Of a stretch of 17,163 bases of DNA, positions 7,551 to 14,937 are shown one piece after another. The DNA lies in assembly GCA_964439745.1 (NCBI GenBank), contig CAYTQK010000038.1, forward strand, positions 1-17,163, in the 5' to 3' direction. The stretch is from CAYTQK01 sp964439745. Its GTDB lineage: Bacteria > Desulfobacterota > Desulfobacteria > Desulfobacterales > Desulfosudaceae. Every line of letters starts with the position of its first letter. The first letter of the stretch is position 1. The notes under the pieces are model-generated. The model was not told the origin of the DNA, ran no database searches, and worked only from the letters and a program-made list of their open reading frames with translations. The translations under genes and the position numbers were made by a program.

Positions 7551-8045
7551 ATGAGCGCCAACCCGGATTACGCCATCGCCGATGTCTGGGAAGACAAAAG
7601 CGAGGACCTGAAAAACGAGATCATCAATTTCTGGCTCGCCAGCGAGGCCATGCCGCGGGACATGGCCCTGGAACGGGTTGACCAGGTATTTTGTACCGGC
7701 CGGGACAGTACCGGCCGGATTGTCGGCGTGGGCACGGTCTACCCCCGGTTCAACAAGCACCTGGAAAATTCTTTTTACGTTTATCGGACCTTTGTGGCGC
7801 CGGACCACCGCCGGGAGCTGCTGGCCGTGAACCTGCTCAAATTCACCCGGGACCGCCTCGAGAAGGAGTTTGTCAGCGGAAAAAACACCCGCTGCGTCGG
7901 CATGATGGTGGTGGTCACCAACGATCAATTGAAGAAATATCGCAACCAGGCGGTCTGGCCCCATACCGGCTTTGTGTACATCGGGAAAAACAGCCGCGGC
8001 GATCATGTCCGCGTCTATTATTTTAAGGGAGCGCGCATCTCCTGA
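7551..8045 (+). CDS. GNAT-like acyltransferase 1
   Basis: A 164-residue protein with a good Shine-Dalgarno sequence (AAGGAAAAGAG immediately before the ATG). It has the look of a GNAT fold: a GRIVGVGTVYP strand pair (residues 55-65), then YVYRTFVAPDHRRELLAVNLL (76-96) in the place of motif A, where acetyl-CoA's pyrophosphate binds, followed by a long helix. The motif is degenerate: the usual Q/R-x-x-G-x-G/A is replaced by HRRELLA, so CoA binding is less sure than in its neighbour. The stop overlaps the next start by one base (TGATG at 8043-8047), which implies translational coupling with GNAT 2; they may act as a heterodimer. Substrate unknown. Confidence 0.65.
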   Translation: MSANPDYAIADVWEDKSEDLKNEIINFWLASEAMPRDMALERVDQVFCTGRDSTGRIVGVGTVYPRFNKHLENSFYVYRTFVAPDHRRELLAVNLLKFTRDRLEKEFVSGKNTRCVGMMVVVTNDQLKKYRNQAVWPHTGFVYIGKNSRGDHVRVYYFKGARIS

Positions 8046-8575
8046 TGAATGCCCCGCAGAAAACAACCGGCGCGGTGGTCATCCGCAAGGCCGGCAAGGC
8101 CGACCAGCCCCGCATCTTTAAACTGCTGGAACAGGTCAACATGCATCACATTCCCTCGGCGGAAATGCCGGGCCTGACCTTTGAAAATTATTACGTGGCC
8201 ATGGTGAACGACAAAGTGGCCGGCTTCTGCGGTTACAAGATTCTTTCGGCCACCACCGCCAAGACCGAGCTCATGGTAGTGGACCGGGCCTATCGCGGTC
8301 TGGGCATCGGCTACCGGCTGCAGGAGTTTCGCATGACCGAAATGCTCCAGCGCGGGATTGAACTGCTGACCACCAATACCGACCGTCCGCAGACCATCGC
8401 CTGGTACAAAAAGCATTTCGGATATAAACAGGTCGGCACTTTGAAGAAAGCCCATCCCTTCGGTGATCCGGATATCGGCACCTGGCAGACCCTGCAGGTT
8501 AATCTCCAGGATTGGGCTGCGCAAAATCAGACCCGCAGCCGCCCCCCGGATGGCTCCACCAAAACAAGGAAATAG
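8045..8575 (+). CDS. GNAT-family N-acyltransferase 2
   Basis: A 176-residue GNAT protein. Residues 10-25 form the first strand (AVVIRKAGKADQPRI). Strands FCGYKILS and KTELMVVD lead into motif A, DRAYRGLGIGYRL (80-92), with the canonical R-G-L-G-I-G loop for the CoA pyrophosphate. NTDRPQTIAWYKKHFGYKQVG (111-131) is motif B, where the Tyr commonly serves as general acid. It transfers an acyl group from CoA, usually to a primary amine. It starts inside the stop codon of GNAT 1 and ends 10 bases before the BKACE gene, so it is clearly operonic. A CoA product of BKACE would be a natural donor. The acceptor is unknown. Confidence 0.9.
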   Translation: MNAPQKTTGAVVIRKAGKADQPRIFKLLEQVNMHHIPSAEMPGLTFENYYVAMVNDKVAGFCGYKILSATTAKTELMVVDRAYRGLGIGYRLQEFRMTEMLQRGIELLTTNTDRPQTIAWYKKHFGYKQVGTLKKAHPFGDPDIGTWQTLQVNLQDWAAQNQTRSRPPDGSTKTRK

Positions 8576-8585
8576 TTGCCGTCGT

Positions 8586-9476
8586 ATGAAATACGCCGCT
8601 GACATCATGCCGCCCTATCCCCTGTCCGCCTATCCCCGGCTGATTATCAACGCCGCTATCACCGGCATGGTGGCCACCCGGGACGACTCACCCCATGTAC
8701 CGCTCACCACCGGCCAGATCATCCAGGACGCGGTGGATTGCCGCAACGCCGGGGCTGCCATCATTCACCTGCACGCCCGGGATGAAGACATGCGGCCCAC
8801 CTATAAAAAAGAGATTTACCAGGTGCTGCTGGAAGGCATCCGCCGACGCTGCCCGGACCTGATCCTCTGCGTGTCCACCAGCGGCCGGTTCTTTTCCTCT
8901 TTCGCGCACCGTTCGGAAGTGCTGGATTTGACCGGCAGCAGCCGGCCCGACATGGCCAGCCTGTCGCTGGGCTCCCTGAATTTCCCCGCCGGCGCTTCGG
9001 TCACGGATCCGGAGATGATTCAGCAATTGGCCGAAAAAATGCGGCAGACAGGCATTCTGCCGGAACTGGAGATTTTCGACTCGGGCATGCTTTATACCAT
9101 GAAAGAGATGATTCGCCGGCAGGTTCTGCGGCCGCCTTATTACTGCAACCTCATCCTGGGGTCCACCTTTTCCACCGCGGCCACGGTTCATCAGCTGTCC
9201 AGCATGGTCAAGGACATACCGGACAACGTCCAGTGGGCCGGCGGCGGCATCGGTCCCTTTCAACTGAAAATGAACCTGGCAGCCATACTGATGGGCGGTC
9301 ACGTCCGTGTCGGCCTGGAAGACAACCTGTATTACGATTCGGCCAGGACCATCCCGGCCACCAACCCCCGGCTGATCGAGCGGATCACCCGGCTGGCAGG
9401 CGAGATCGGCCGCGAGGTGGCCTCCCCGGCCGAGGCCCGTTCCCTGCTGGGCTTTGCTTCGGATACGGCACCGTAG
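8586..9476 (+). CDS. BKACE (DUF849) beta-keto acid cleavage enzyme
   Basis: A 296-residue TIM-barrel protein of the 3-keto-5-aminohexanoate cleavage enzyme family. It converts a beta-keto acid plus acetyl-CoA to acetoacetate plus the matching acyl-CoA. Signature segments are all present: INAAITG (21-27), IHLHARDED with the Zn ligands His61 and His63, SLGSLNF (127-133), ELEIFDSG (160-167), and GGHVRVGLEDNLYY with Arg241, Glu245 (third Zn ligand) and Asp246. The C-terminal pattern VASPAEARSLLG also fits. At the position just after AITG where, as I recall, Kce has the Glu that holds the substrate amino group, this protein has Met-Val, so the substrate probably differs from that of lysine fermentation. 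ATG 8586 is the best-conserved start; a GTG far upstream would overlap GNAT 2 and is rejected. Confidence 0.9.
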   Translation: MKYAADIMPPYPLSAYPRLIINAAITGMVATRDDSPHVPLTTGQIIQDAVDCRNAGAAIIHLHARDEDMRPTYKKEIYQVLLEGIRRRCPDLILCVSTSGRFFSSFAHRSEVLDLTGSSRPDMASLSLGSLNFPAGASVTDPEMIQQLAEKMRQTGILPELEIFDSGMLYTMKEMIRRQVLRPPYYCNLILGSTFSTAATVHQLSSMVKDIPDNVQWAGGGIGPFQLKMNLAAILMGGHVRVGLEDNLYYDSARTIPATNPRLIERITRLAGEIGREVASPAEARSLLGFASDTAP

Positions 9477-9500
9477 TCCGGATGACGGAACAAGATAATC

Positions 9501-10130
9501 ATGCCTGAACCCGTAAAAATATTGTGCATGTACTCCGGCGGCCTGGATTCCCTGGGCGCTTTGTATACGCTGCTGACCGATCCGGCCTACCAGCGGTTCG
9601 CTCTGCATGTGCACCACCTGCACCTGCGCAACATCGAAAAACGGACCACCGCCGAACTGACCGCCGTCAAAAACACCCTGCGGTATTTCCGGGACCATGG
9701 CTACAGAAAATTTTTCTACACCGAAAGCAGTCATGATTATGCCTTCATGCGCAAGTATTTCATCTTTGATACTTACTGGTACGCCTTCCTGGCGGCCAAT
9801 ATCATCACCGCCGACCCCGGTATCCGCCACGTGGCGGTGGGCCGCACCCGGACCGACACGGAAAACGCCGGCTCCATGGTAAACGCCAGGCGGGGACATG
9901 AAATATTTCACGCCACCCTGCCGCTGGAACTGCGCTTTGAACGCTCCTATATCTACCCGGTGGCCAAAATGAGCAAGAAGGATATCTGGGAAATGCTGCC
10001 GCCGGATCTGCGGGTGCTGTCCTGGTCCTGCCGGCGGCCGGTGGTTAATAGTGAGGCTCTGCAGCCCTGCGGACAGTGCCACACCTGCAAAGAGATGGCA
10101 AAAATCCGGGAACAGGAACAAGAAGCCTGA
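9501..10130 (+). CDS. QueC-like PP-loop ATP pyrophosphatase B (intact motif)
   Basis: A 209-residue paralogue of the minus-strand 6398-7030 product. The PP-loop is canonical, YSGGLDSLGAL (residues 11-21, Asp16). The C-terminus has four Cys in QueC spacing: SWSC (Cys177), then CGQCHTC (Cys190, Cys193, Cys196), expected to bind zinc. QueC adenylates a carboxylate on 7-carboxy-7-deazaguanine and makes the nitrile. Here the middle region (LHVHHLHLRNIEKR, TESSHDYAFMRKYF) lacks the QueC DYGQ pattern, so this is a related but distinct subfamily, likely activating another carboxyl or carbonyl group. It lies 24 bases after the BKACE gene in the same operon. It could pair with paralogue A, or the two could act in separate steps. 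Confidence 0.85.
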   Translation: MPEPVKILCMYSGGLDSLGALYTLLTDPAYQRFALHVHHLHLRNIEKRTTAELTAVKNTLRYFRDHGYRKFFYTESSHDYAFMRKYFIFDTYWYAFLAANIITADPGIRHVAVGRTRTDTENAGSMVNARRGHEIFHATLPLELRFERSYIYPVAKMSKKDIWEMLPPDLRVLSWSCRRPVVNSEALQPCGQCHTCKEMAKIREQEQEA

Positions 10131-10159
10131 CAGTGCTTGCCCGGCTGTGAAAAAACCGG

Positions 10160-10188
10160 TTGCGCTTCTTTTGCCAAGCGGCTACTAT
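10160..10188 (+). promoter_or_regulatory. weak candidate internal promoter before the DUF4915-GNAT fusion
   Basis: TTGCGC (10160-10165) and TACTAT (10183-10188) have a 17-base spacer in the 120-base gap between the QueC-like gene and the next gene. Seven of twelve consensus bases match, so this is only suggestive. A small inverted repeat CGCTT/AAGCG overlaps it. Confidence 0.22.
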
Positions 10189-10250
10189 TTTCAGCCAGGC
10201 AAGTTGGCCCTGCGCGGGGCCGAGACAATAAAAAAACCGGGATACCCGTC

Positions 10251-12311
10251 ATGAACGATGAACAGCCGAAAAAATCTCCCCTGGAAATTTTATGCTCCCG
10301 TCATTTTCTGTCCTGGCTGTATGAACAGAACGTCAGCCTGACCTTCACCACCTACCAGACCTGCCGCCTTTTTTTCATCGGGCTGAAACCGGACGCCAGC
10401 CTGTCCGCGTTTGAACGCCTCTTTGACCGGGCCATGGGCTTATATGCCTCCCCGGAACGGCTCTACATGAGCACCAAGTACCAGATCTGGCAGTTCGACA
10501 ATGTTCTCAACCCCCAGGAGACCTATAAAGGATACGACCGCCTGTACGTGCCCCGCATCGGGTTTACCACCGGCGATCTGGATGTGCATGATATGGTGGT
10601 GGACAAGGACGGCCGCCTGGTTTTTGTCAATACCCTGTACAGCTGCCTGGCCGGGCTGAACGATAAATACAGCTTCACCCCCCTCTGGAAACCGCCCTTC
10701 ATCTCCAAGCTGGCCCCGGAAGACCGCTGTCACCTCAACGGCCTGGCCATGGACAAGGGGGTGCCGCGATACGTCACCGCGGTCAGCCGCTCGGACATGT
10801 TCGAAGGCTGGCGGGAAAAACGGGCTTCCGGCGGGCTGCTCATGTCCGTTCCCTCGGGCGAAATTCTGGTAACCGGCCTGTCCATGCCGCATTCTCCGCG
10901 GGTATACCGCGACCGGATCTGGCTGCTCAACTCCGGCACGGGAGAGCTGGGCTTTGCCGACACGCAGCGGGGGGCCTTTGAACCGGTGGCCTTCTGCCGG
11001 GGATACGCCCGGGGGCTGGCTTTTCACAACGATTACGCCATCGTCGGCCTGTCCCGGCCGCGCGCGGACCGGGCCTTTACCGGGCTGCCCCTGGACGAAA
11101 AGCTGGCGGAAAAAGACACCGAACCGGCCTGCGGCCTGATGGTCATCGACATCAATACCGGCGATACCGTCCACTGGATGATCCTGGAAGGGGTGACCAA
11201 CGAACTCTACGATGTCCAGGTGCTGCCCGGCATCCGCCGGCCCATGGCACTGGGACACAAGACCGATGAAATCAAGACCACCATCACCCTTCCCCCGGAT
11301 TTTCGGCATCCCGCCAATCCGGCCGTTTCCAATCCCGACCCCGTCATGACGGAGGCGTCGGGCAGCGAAAAACCGGGCCTGGCCGATTACCAGTTCAAAA
11401 TCAACGACCAGGTCACGCCGGTGGACATCATCAAAATCAGCGGCATCACCTTCCCCAATGTGCAGAAGCGTTGGCAGGCCAGCACCGCCGGTGCCCCGCT
11501 GATCCTGGTAACCGCTTCTGCCGGCGGCCACGATATCGCCGCGGCCGTGGCGGAAATCAACGAAATCGCCAATCACGCCGAAATCATCTCCCTGTACGTG
11601 GCCCCGGAATACCGGCAGCAGGGAATCGGCGCCCGCCTGATCAACCTCATGGAAATGGCCGCGGCCCGGAAAAAATGCCACCTGATGGAAATCAAGTACC
11701 GCCGCGACTGGGATGCCTGCCAGACGGTCGAAAAAATCATCGGCCGCCAGGGGTGGCTGCCCCCGAAAAATTCGCGGCTTCTTTTCAAAACCACCATTGA
11801 CCGCATCGGCCAGGCGCCCTGGCTCCGGGAGAAGCCGCTGCTGGCCGAGGGACTGGAGCTAGTTCCCTGGAAAGAGATCACCGCCGGAGACCGACAGCAT
11901 ATTGCCGATCGAAAAGAATCAGAAGAGTGGTATCCGGGCCGCTTCTCGCCTTTCCTGGAGGAGAACCGCACGGAACATATCAACAGCCTGGCGCTGCGGC
12001 AGAACGGGCTAATCGTCGGCTGGCTGGTAACCCACCGGACCGGCCGGGACACTGTTCAATATTCCAGCCTGTTTGTCGATGAAACGCTGCGGGGCCGGCA
12101 GAACGCCCTGGCCCTGGTGGCCGAAGCCGTGGACCGGCAGATCCGGTCCGGCATTCCGGAACTGATCTGGATGATTGAATCCCGGGATACCGGCATCCAG
12201 CGGTTTATTGAAAAATACGTCCAGCCCTGGCTCCAGTCAGCCACGGAGCTGCGTCATTCGGTACGGGTTCTGAAACATGTCGACGCCGCCACTACTCCCG
12301 CCACTTTTTGA
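10251..12311 (+). CDS. DUF4915/TIGR03032-like protein fused to two GNAT domains
   Basis: A 686-residue three-part protein. Residues 17-350 match, by eye, the TIGR03032/DUF4915 family of unknown function: SWLYEQNVSLTFTTYQTCRL near the N-terminus, RAMGL (60-64), LYMSTKYQIWQFDN (71-84), a DVHDM segment, CHLNGLAM (160-167), and beta-propeller-like blades such as RIWLLNSGTGELG. Residues about 385-515 are a GNAT domain with motif A LYVAPEYRQQGIGARL (448-463). Residues about 534-675 are a second GNAT-like domain with SLFVDETLRGRQNALALV (606-623) and a less regular CoA loop. ATG 10251 is chosen over an upstream TTG because family similarity begins right after it. The ribosome site is weak (CCGGGATA). 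The fusion ties the unknown DUF4915 part to acyl transfer; it may bind the acceptor or sense its product. Confidence 0.82.
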   Translation: MNDEQPKKSPLEILCSRHFLSWLYEQNVSLTFTTYQTCRLFFIGLKPDASLSAFERLFDRAMGLYASPERLYMSTKYQIWQFDNVLNPQETYKGYDRLYVPRIGFTTGDLDVHDMVVDKDGRLVFVNTLYSCLAGLNDKYSFTPLWKPPFISKLAPEDRCHLNGLAMDKGVPRYVTAVSRSDMFEGWREKRASGGLLMSVPSGEILVTGLSMPHSPRVYRDRIWLLNSGTGELGFADTQRGAFEPVAFCRGYARGLAFHNDYAIVGLSRPRADRAFTGLPLDEKLAEKDTEPACGLMVIDINTGDTVHWMILEGVTNELYDVQVLPGIRRPMALGHKTDEIKTTITLPPDFRHPANPAVSNPDPVMTEASGSEKPGLADYQFKINDQVTPVDIIKISGITFPNVQKRWQASTAGAPLILVTASAGGHDIAAAVAEINEIANHAEIISLYVAPEYRQQGIGARLINLMEMAAARKKCHLMEIKYRRDWDACQTVEKIIGRQGWLPPKNSRLLFKTTIDRIGQAPWLREKPLLAEGLELVPWKEITAGDRQHIADRKESEEWYPGRFSPFLEENRTEHINSLALRQNGLIVGWLVTHRTGRDTVQYSSLFVDETLRGRQNALALVAEAVDRQIRSGIPELIWMIESRDTGIQRFIEKYVQPWLQSATELRHSVRVLKHVDAATTPATF

Positions 12312-12376
12312 ATTTTCGAAAAAATCTTCCCGGCGTTTTCCGCAGTCAACATTCTCATTGTTCTTTTTATTGGTTG

Positions 12377-12396
12377 CATTCATATTTACTTGAATG
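12377..12396 (+). repeat. inverted repeat, possible operator
   Basis: CATTCA (12377-12382) and TGAATG (12391-12396) are perfect complements around 8 bases (TATTTACT). The site lies about 110 bases upstream of the -35 box of the FG-GAP operon, a distance that suits an activator site. It could equally be a weak end-of-transcript hairpin for the upstream gene, though no T-run follows it. Confidence 0.25.
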
Positions 12397-12492
12397 TATT
12401 AAAGTATTTATAAGTCCGCGAAAAATTTTGATAAAGGCTGTAGACCATCTGCGCCTGGAATGGATATATATATTTCAGAAAACATTTTCCCA

Positions 12493-12521
12493 TTGACAAA
12501 ATGCCGGGAGAATGATTTAAA
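12493..12521 (+). promoter_or_regulatory. sigma70-type promoter for the FG-GAP operon
   Basis: A perfect TTGACA (12493-12498) is followed after 17 bases by TTTAAA (12516-12521), which matches four of six consensus bases. A second AT-rich candidate -10, TATACA (12535-12540), lies downstream without a good -35. It is the best promoter for the two secreted-repeat genes. Confidence 0.6.
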
Positions 12522-12591
12522 TTTACCATAATTTTATACATTTTTAGGGGAAGGGGACAGGTCAGCAAAATCCTGCGAATACCACACGGTT

Positions 12592-12614
12592 CTCCTGGAT
12601 AATAACGCCAGGAG
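12592..12614 (+). promoter_or_regulatory. leader hairpin upstream of the FG-GAP genes
   Basis: CTCCTGG (12592-12598) pairs perfectly with CCAGGAG (12608-12614) across a 9-base loop ATAATAACG. It ends about 50 bases before the strong ribosome site AAGGGAGA (12663-12670) and sits inside the predicted 5' leader. It is followed by a purine-rich stretch, not by T, so an mRNA-stability or regulatory element is more likely than a terminator. Confidence 0.4.
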
Positions 12615-12675
12615 CAAGGGATAACTTCGTTCGTTCCCCGGAAAGATTCGACAACCAACATAAAGGGAGAAGAAC

Positions 12676-14883
12676 ATGGTACAACACCAATCCAGCAACC
12701 AGGAGATGGGACAGCTCAGCAGCATCATGCCCGCGGGTCTGTCCCGGCCGGCCGGTTACCTGGCCAAGGGGATGACCGCCGCTTCCGTAGCCGGCTTGTT
12801 ATTCGCGATCTCCCCGGCCCATGAAGCCCTGGCCGCGCCCGACCTGGCCGTCCGGGCCAAATACCGCAACCCCCTGATGATTCCGGTCAGTGCGGCCACC
12901 TTCAGCAAGCCCGCCCTGGCGGACATGGACGCGGACGGTGACCTGGACTTGTTCGTGGGCGGCGGAGACGGCCATATTGAGTATTTCAAAAACGAAGGCT
13001 CTGCCACGGCGCCGGATTTCCGGCTGCAGGTAGGCGCGGCCAATCCCTTCTGGTACCTGGAAGAAGGGGAGGATGCCGATTATGTCCCCTACGATGTGGG
13101 AGAAAGGGCGGCGCCGGCCCTGGTGGATTACGACAACGACGGTCAGATTGACGCCGCCGTGGTCGGGGCATCCGACGGATACCTGGACTATTTTGTCCTG
13201 GACCGCTCCGGCGAACAGCCCCGTTTCGTTCAGCAGACCGGCGAAGACAATCCCTTTGACGGTGTTTATGCGGGTATCCATACCACCCCGACCTTTGCCG
13301 ACATCGACAATGACGGCGACCAGGATCTGTTTGTGGGAGACGGGTACGCTTTTGACACCATCCGTTTTTTTGAAAATACCGCCACCGATCCGGGCTCCCC
13401 GGTATTTTCCGACCCTGAACAAAATCCGTTTGGTCTTTCCCCGGATTGCAATTACTGCACCCCGGCTTTCGTGGACATCGACAATGACGGCGACCTGGAC
13501 GCCTTTATGGGCAACCGCAACGGAACGGTCACCTTTTTCAAAAATGTCGGGGACGCGGAAAACCCCGATTTCAACTCCACCGGCGGAGAAATGATGCCCC
13601 AAACCAGGGCCCTGGTCCCGGGCGAAACCGTGGATGTCAATGAATACAGCGCCCCGGCTTTTGCCGATATTGACGGCGACGGCGACCAGGACATGCTGGT
13701 GGGCGGCGTCGGGGAGAGCGGCGACCAGTCCCGTGACTCCGCGATCTTTTTTTACAAAAACACCGGTACGACCGACAGCCCGGCCTTTACCTTGATTGAC
13801 GGCAAGAACAGCCCCACCTGGGGATTTGACGTGGGCGGAGAAAGCCGTCCCGCCTTTGCCGATATCGACAATGACGGCGACCTGGACGCCTTTATCGGCA
13901 ACAACGAAGGCCAGATCCGGTTTTTTGAAAACCTCGGCGACGCCCGGTCCCCGGATTTCAACGAACAAGCCCCGGGAGATGAGGATGAATCTTTTGTCAA
14001 GGCCGTTGATTACGACTCCCTTCTGCCCAACCCCCTGGGCGATCTGAATCTGGGATATTCCCTGGCCTCGGTCGCCTTTGTTGACTTTGACGATGACGGC
14101 GACCTGGACGCCTTTATCGGCAGCAACGAAGGGCAGATCCGCTACTTCAAGAATTTCGGCGACGCGGAAAAGCCGGATTTTGCCGAAAAAGCCGATGAAA
14201 ATCCCTTTGACATGATGGAATTTGACGGCTCTCCCGCGCCGGCGTTTTTTGAAGATATCGACGGCGACGGCGACCTGGAAGCCTTTGTCGCTCATAATTA
14301 TTACTGGTCCGACCTCGAATATGACGGCGGCAAAATCTCCTATTTTGAACTCAACGACGAGGGCATGTACGAGGAGAACGAAACCGACAACCCCTTCCGC
14401 AACTTTGCGCCCACGGAAAACTTTGACAATTATTATCCCGTCCTGACCGTGGACGATTTTGACGGGGACGGCCAATGGGAGGCCCTGGTGGGTGAGGCGG
14501 ACGGCAATATCAACTACTTTGAATACACCACCTACGACGATGACACGCCGGCGGAGTTTGTCGCGGACAATCCCTATGGTGAGGCCGACATGGGCGCCCT
14601 GGAGATGCTGGCATACAGCGCCCCGGTTTTTGTGGACATCGACGGAGACGGCGACCTGGACCTGTTTGTGGGCGAAGAATACGGCCGCACCCTGTTTGCC
14701 GAAAATCTCCAGATCGTTGACCTGGGACCCTCTCCGCTGAGCGGTTCCGGCGGCGACAGCGGCTGTTTCATCAACAGTGCCGCGGATGGGGACAAAACCG
14801 CGGATACGTCCAGTCCGGTTGTCCGGGCGTTCCAGAATCTCTATCAGACCGTCCGGCAGACCGTCCGGCAGGTATTGCGGTAG
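12676..14883 (+). CDS. secreted FG-GAP/VCBS repeat protein 1 with C-terminal CFI box
   Basis: A 735-residue exported protein. After a long N-terminal extension, residues about 31-53 form a signal peptide (KGMTAASVAGLLFAISPAHE, cut near ALA/A). Ten calcium-type motifs follow, such as DMDADGDLDLFVG, DIDNDGDQDLFVG and DIDGDGDLDLFVG, each within a unit that starts near ENTG or NPF and gives one beta-propeller blade. The C-terminus carries GCFINSAADG (Cys697 to Gly705), the CFI-box element seen in some exported bacterial proteins, here with a Thr-Val-Arg-Gln tail and no membrane helix. The lone Cys suggests thiol attachment or processing. It is highly acidic, so it is probably calcium-stabilised. 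The ribosome site AAGGGAGA is strong. It shares the operon and overall design with the next gene. Its role may be adhesion, matrix or scaffold; no enzyme motif is visible. Confidence 0.9.
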   Translation: MVQHQSSNQEMGQLSSIMPAGLSRPAGYLAKGMTAASVAGLLFAISPAHEALAAPDLAVRAKYRNPLMIPVSAATFSKPALADMDADGDLDLFVGGGDGHIEYFKNEGSATAPDFRLQVGAANPFWYLEEGEDADYVPYDVGERAAPALVDYDNDGQIDAAVVGASDGYLDYFVLDRSGEQPRFVQQTGEDNPFDGVYAGIHTTPTFADIDNDGDQDLFVGDGYAFDTIRFFENTATDPGSPVFSDPEQNPFGLSPDCNYCTPAFVDIDNDGDLDAFMGNRNGTVTFFKNVGDAENPDFNSTGGEMMPQTRALVPGETVDVNEYSAPAFADIDGDGDQDMLVGGVGESGDQSRDSAIFFYKNTGTTDSPAFTLIDGKNSPTWGFDVGGESRPAFADIDNDGDLDAFIGNNEGQIRFFENLGDARSPDFNEQAPGDEDESFVKAVDYDSLLPNPLGDLNLGYSLASVAFVDFDDDGDLDAFIGSNEGQIRYFKNFGDAEKPDFAEKADENPFDMMEFDGSPAPAFFEDIDGDGDLEAFVAHNYYWSDLEYDGGKISYFELNDEGMYEENETDNPFRNFAPTENFDNYYPVLTVDDFDGDGQWEALVGEADGNINYFEYTTYDDDTPAEFVADNPYGEADMGALEMLAYSAPVFVDIDGDGDLDLFVGEEYGRTLFAENLQIVDLGPSPLSGSGGDSGCFINSAADGDKTADTSSPVVRAFQNLYQTVRQTVRQVLR
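13873..14172 (+). repeat. near-identical DNA segments within FG-GAP protein 1
   Basis: The stretches beginning at 13873 and 14095, 222 bases (74 codons) apart, read almost the same for about 75 bases. Both encode DGDLDAFIG followed by NNEGQIR or SNEGQIR and then FF/YFKN..GDA. The similarity at DNA level, stronger than between other blades of the gene, points to a recent internal duplication of one repeat unit. Confidence 0.7.
14848..14871 (+). repeat. 12-bp tandem repeat encoding TVRQ TVRQ
   Basis: ACCGTCCGGCAG occurs twice back to back at 14848-14859 and 14860-14871, at the extreme 3' end of FG-GAP gene 1. It encodes a basic Thr-Val-Arg-Gln tail, a likely slippage product just before the stop codon. 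Confidence 0.8.
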
Positions 14884-14927
14884 CGGTCCGGGCAGACGAT
14901 TTGCGAACCTTATTCATATAACTTTTT

Positions 14928-14932
14928 GGAGG
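14928..14932 (+). promoter_or_regulatory. ribosome binding site that fixes the start of FG-GAP gene 2
   Basis: GGAGG lies 5 bases before ATG 14938. An in-frame TTG at 14926 overlaps this site and so is not the start. The 54-base gap after gene 1 shows no promoter or terminator, supporting co-transcription. Confidence 0.75.
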
Positions 14933-14937
14933 ATAAC

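Larger units (their letters stand above)
12312..12675 (+). other. AT-rich control region without a gene
   Basis: A 364-base gap with no credible ORF, clearly more AT-rich than its neighbours. It contains a 6-bp inverted repeat CATTCA/TGAATG (12377-12396), a run of T and A tracts, the promoter at 12493-12521, and a leader of about 148 bases with a hairpin. The leader resembles none of the riboswitch classes I could compare by eye. No rho-independent terminator for the upstream operon is evident. Confidence 0.6.

Noticed and set aside
8688..10121. Long minus-strand ORF of 477 codons
   Set aside because: It is a shadow of the BKACE and QueC-like B genes, which carry clear motifs on the plus strand.
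9501..10130. Assignment as QueC for preQ0 synthesis
   Set aside because: The zinc and PP-loop motifs fit, but the substrate-side DYGQ pattern is absent and no queD, queE or folE gene is nearby.
10137..10250. Upstream TTG start extending the DUF4915-GNAT fusion by 38 residues
   Set aside because: The added residues are low-quality and family similarity begins after ATG 10251.
12799..14475. Long minus-strand ORF of 558 codons
   Set aside because: It is antisense to the FG-GAP repeats; its apparent repeats mirror the DGDGD codons.
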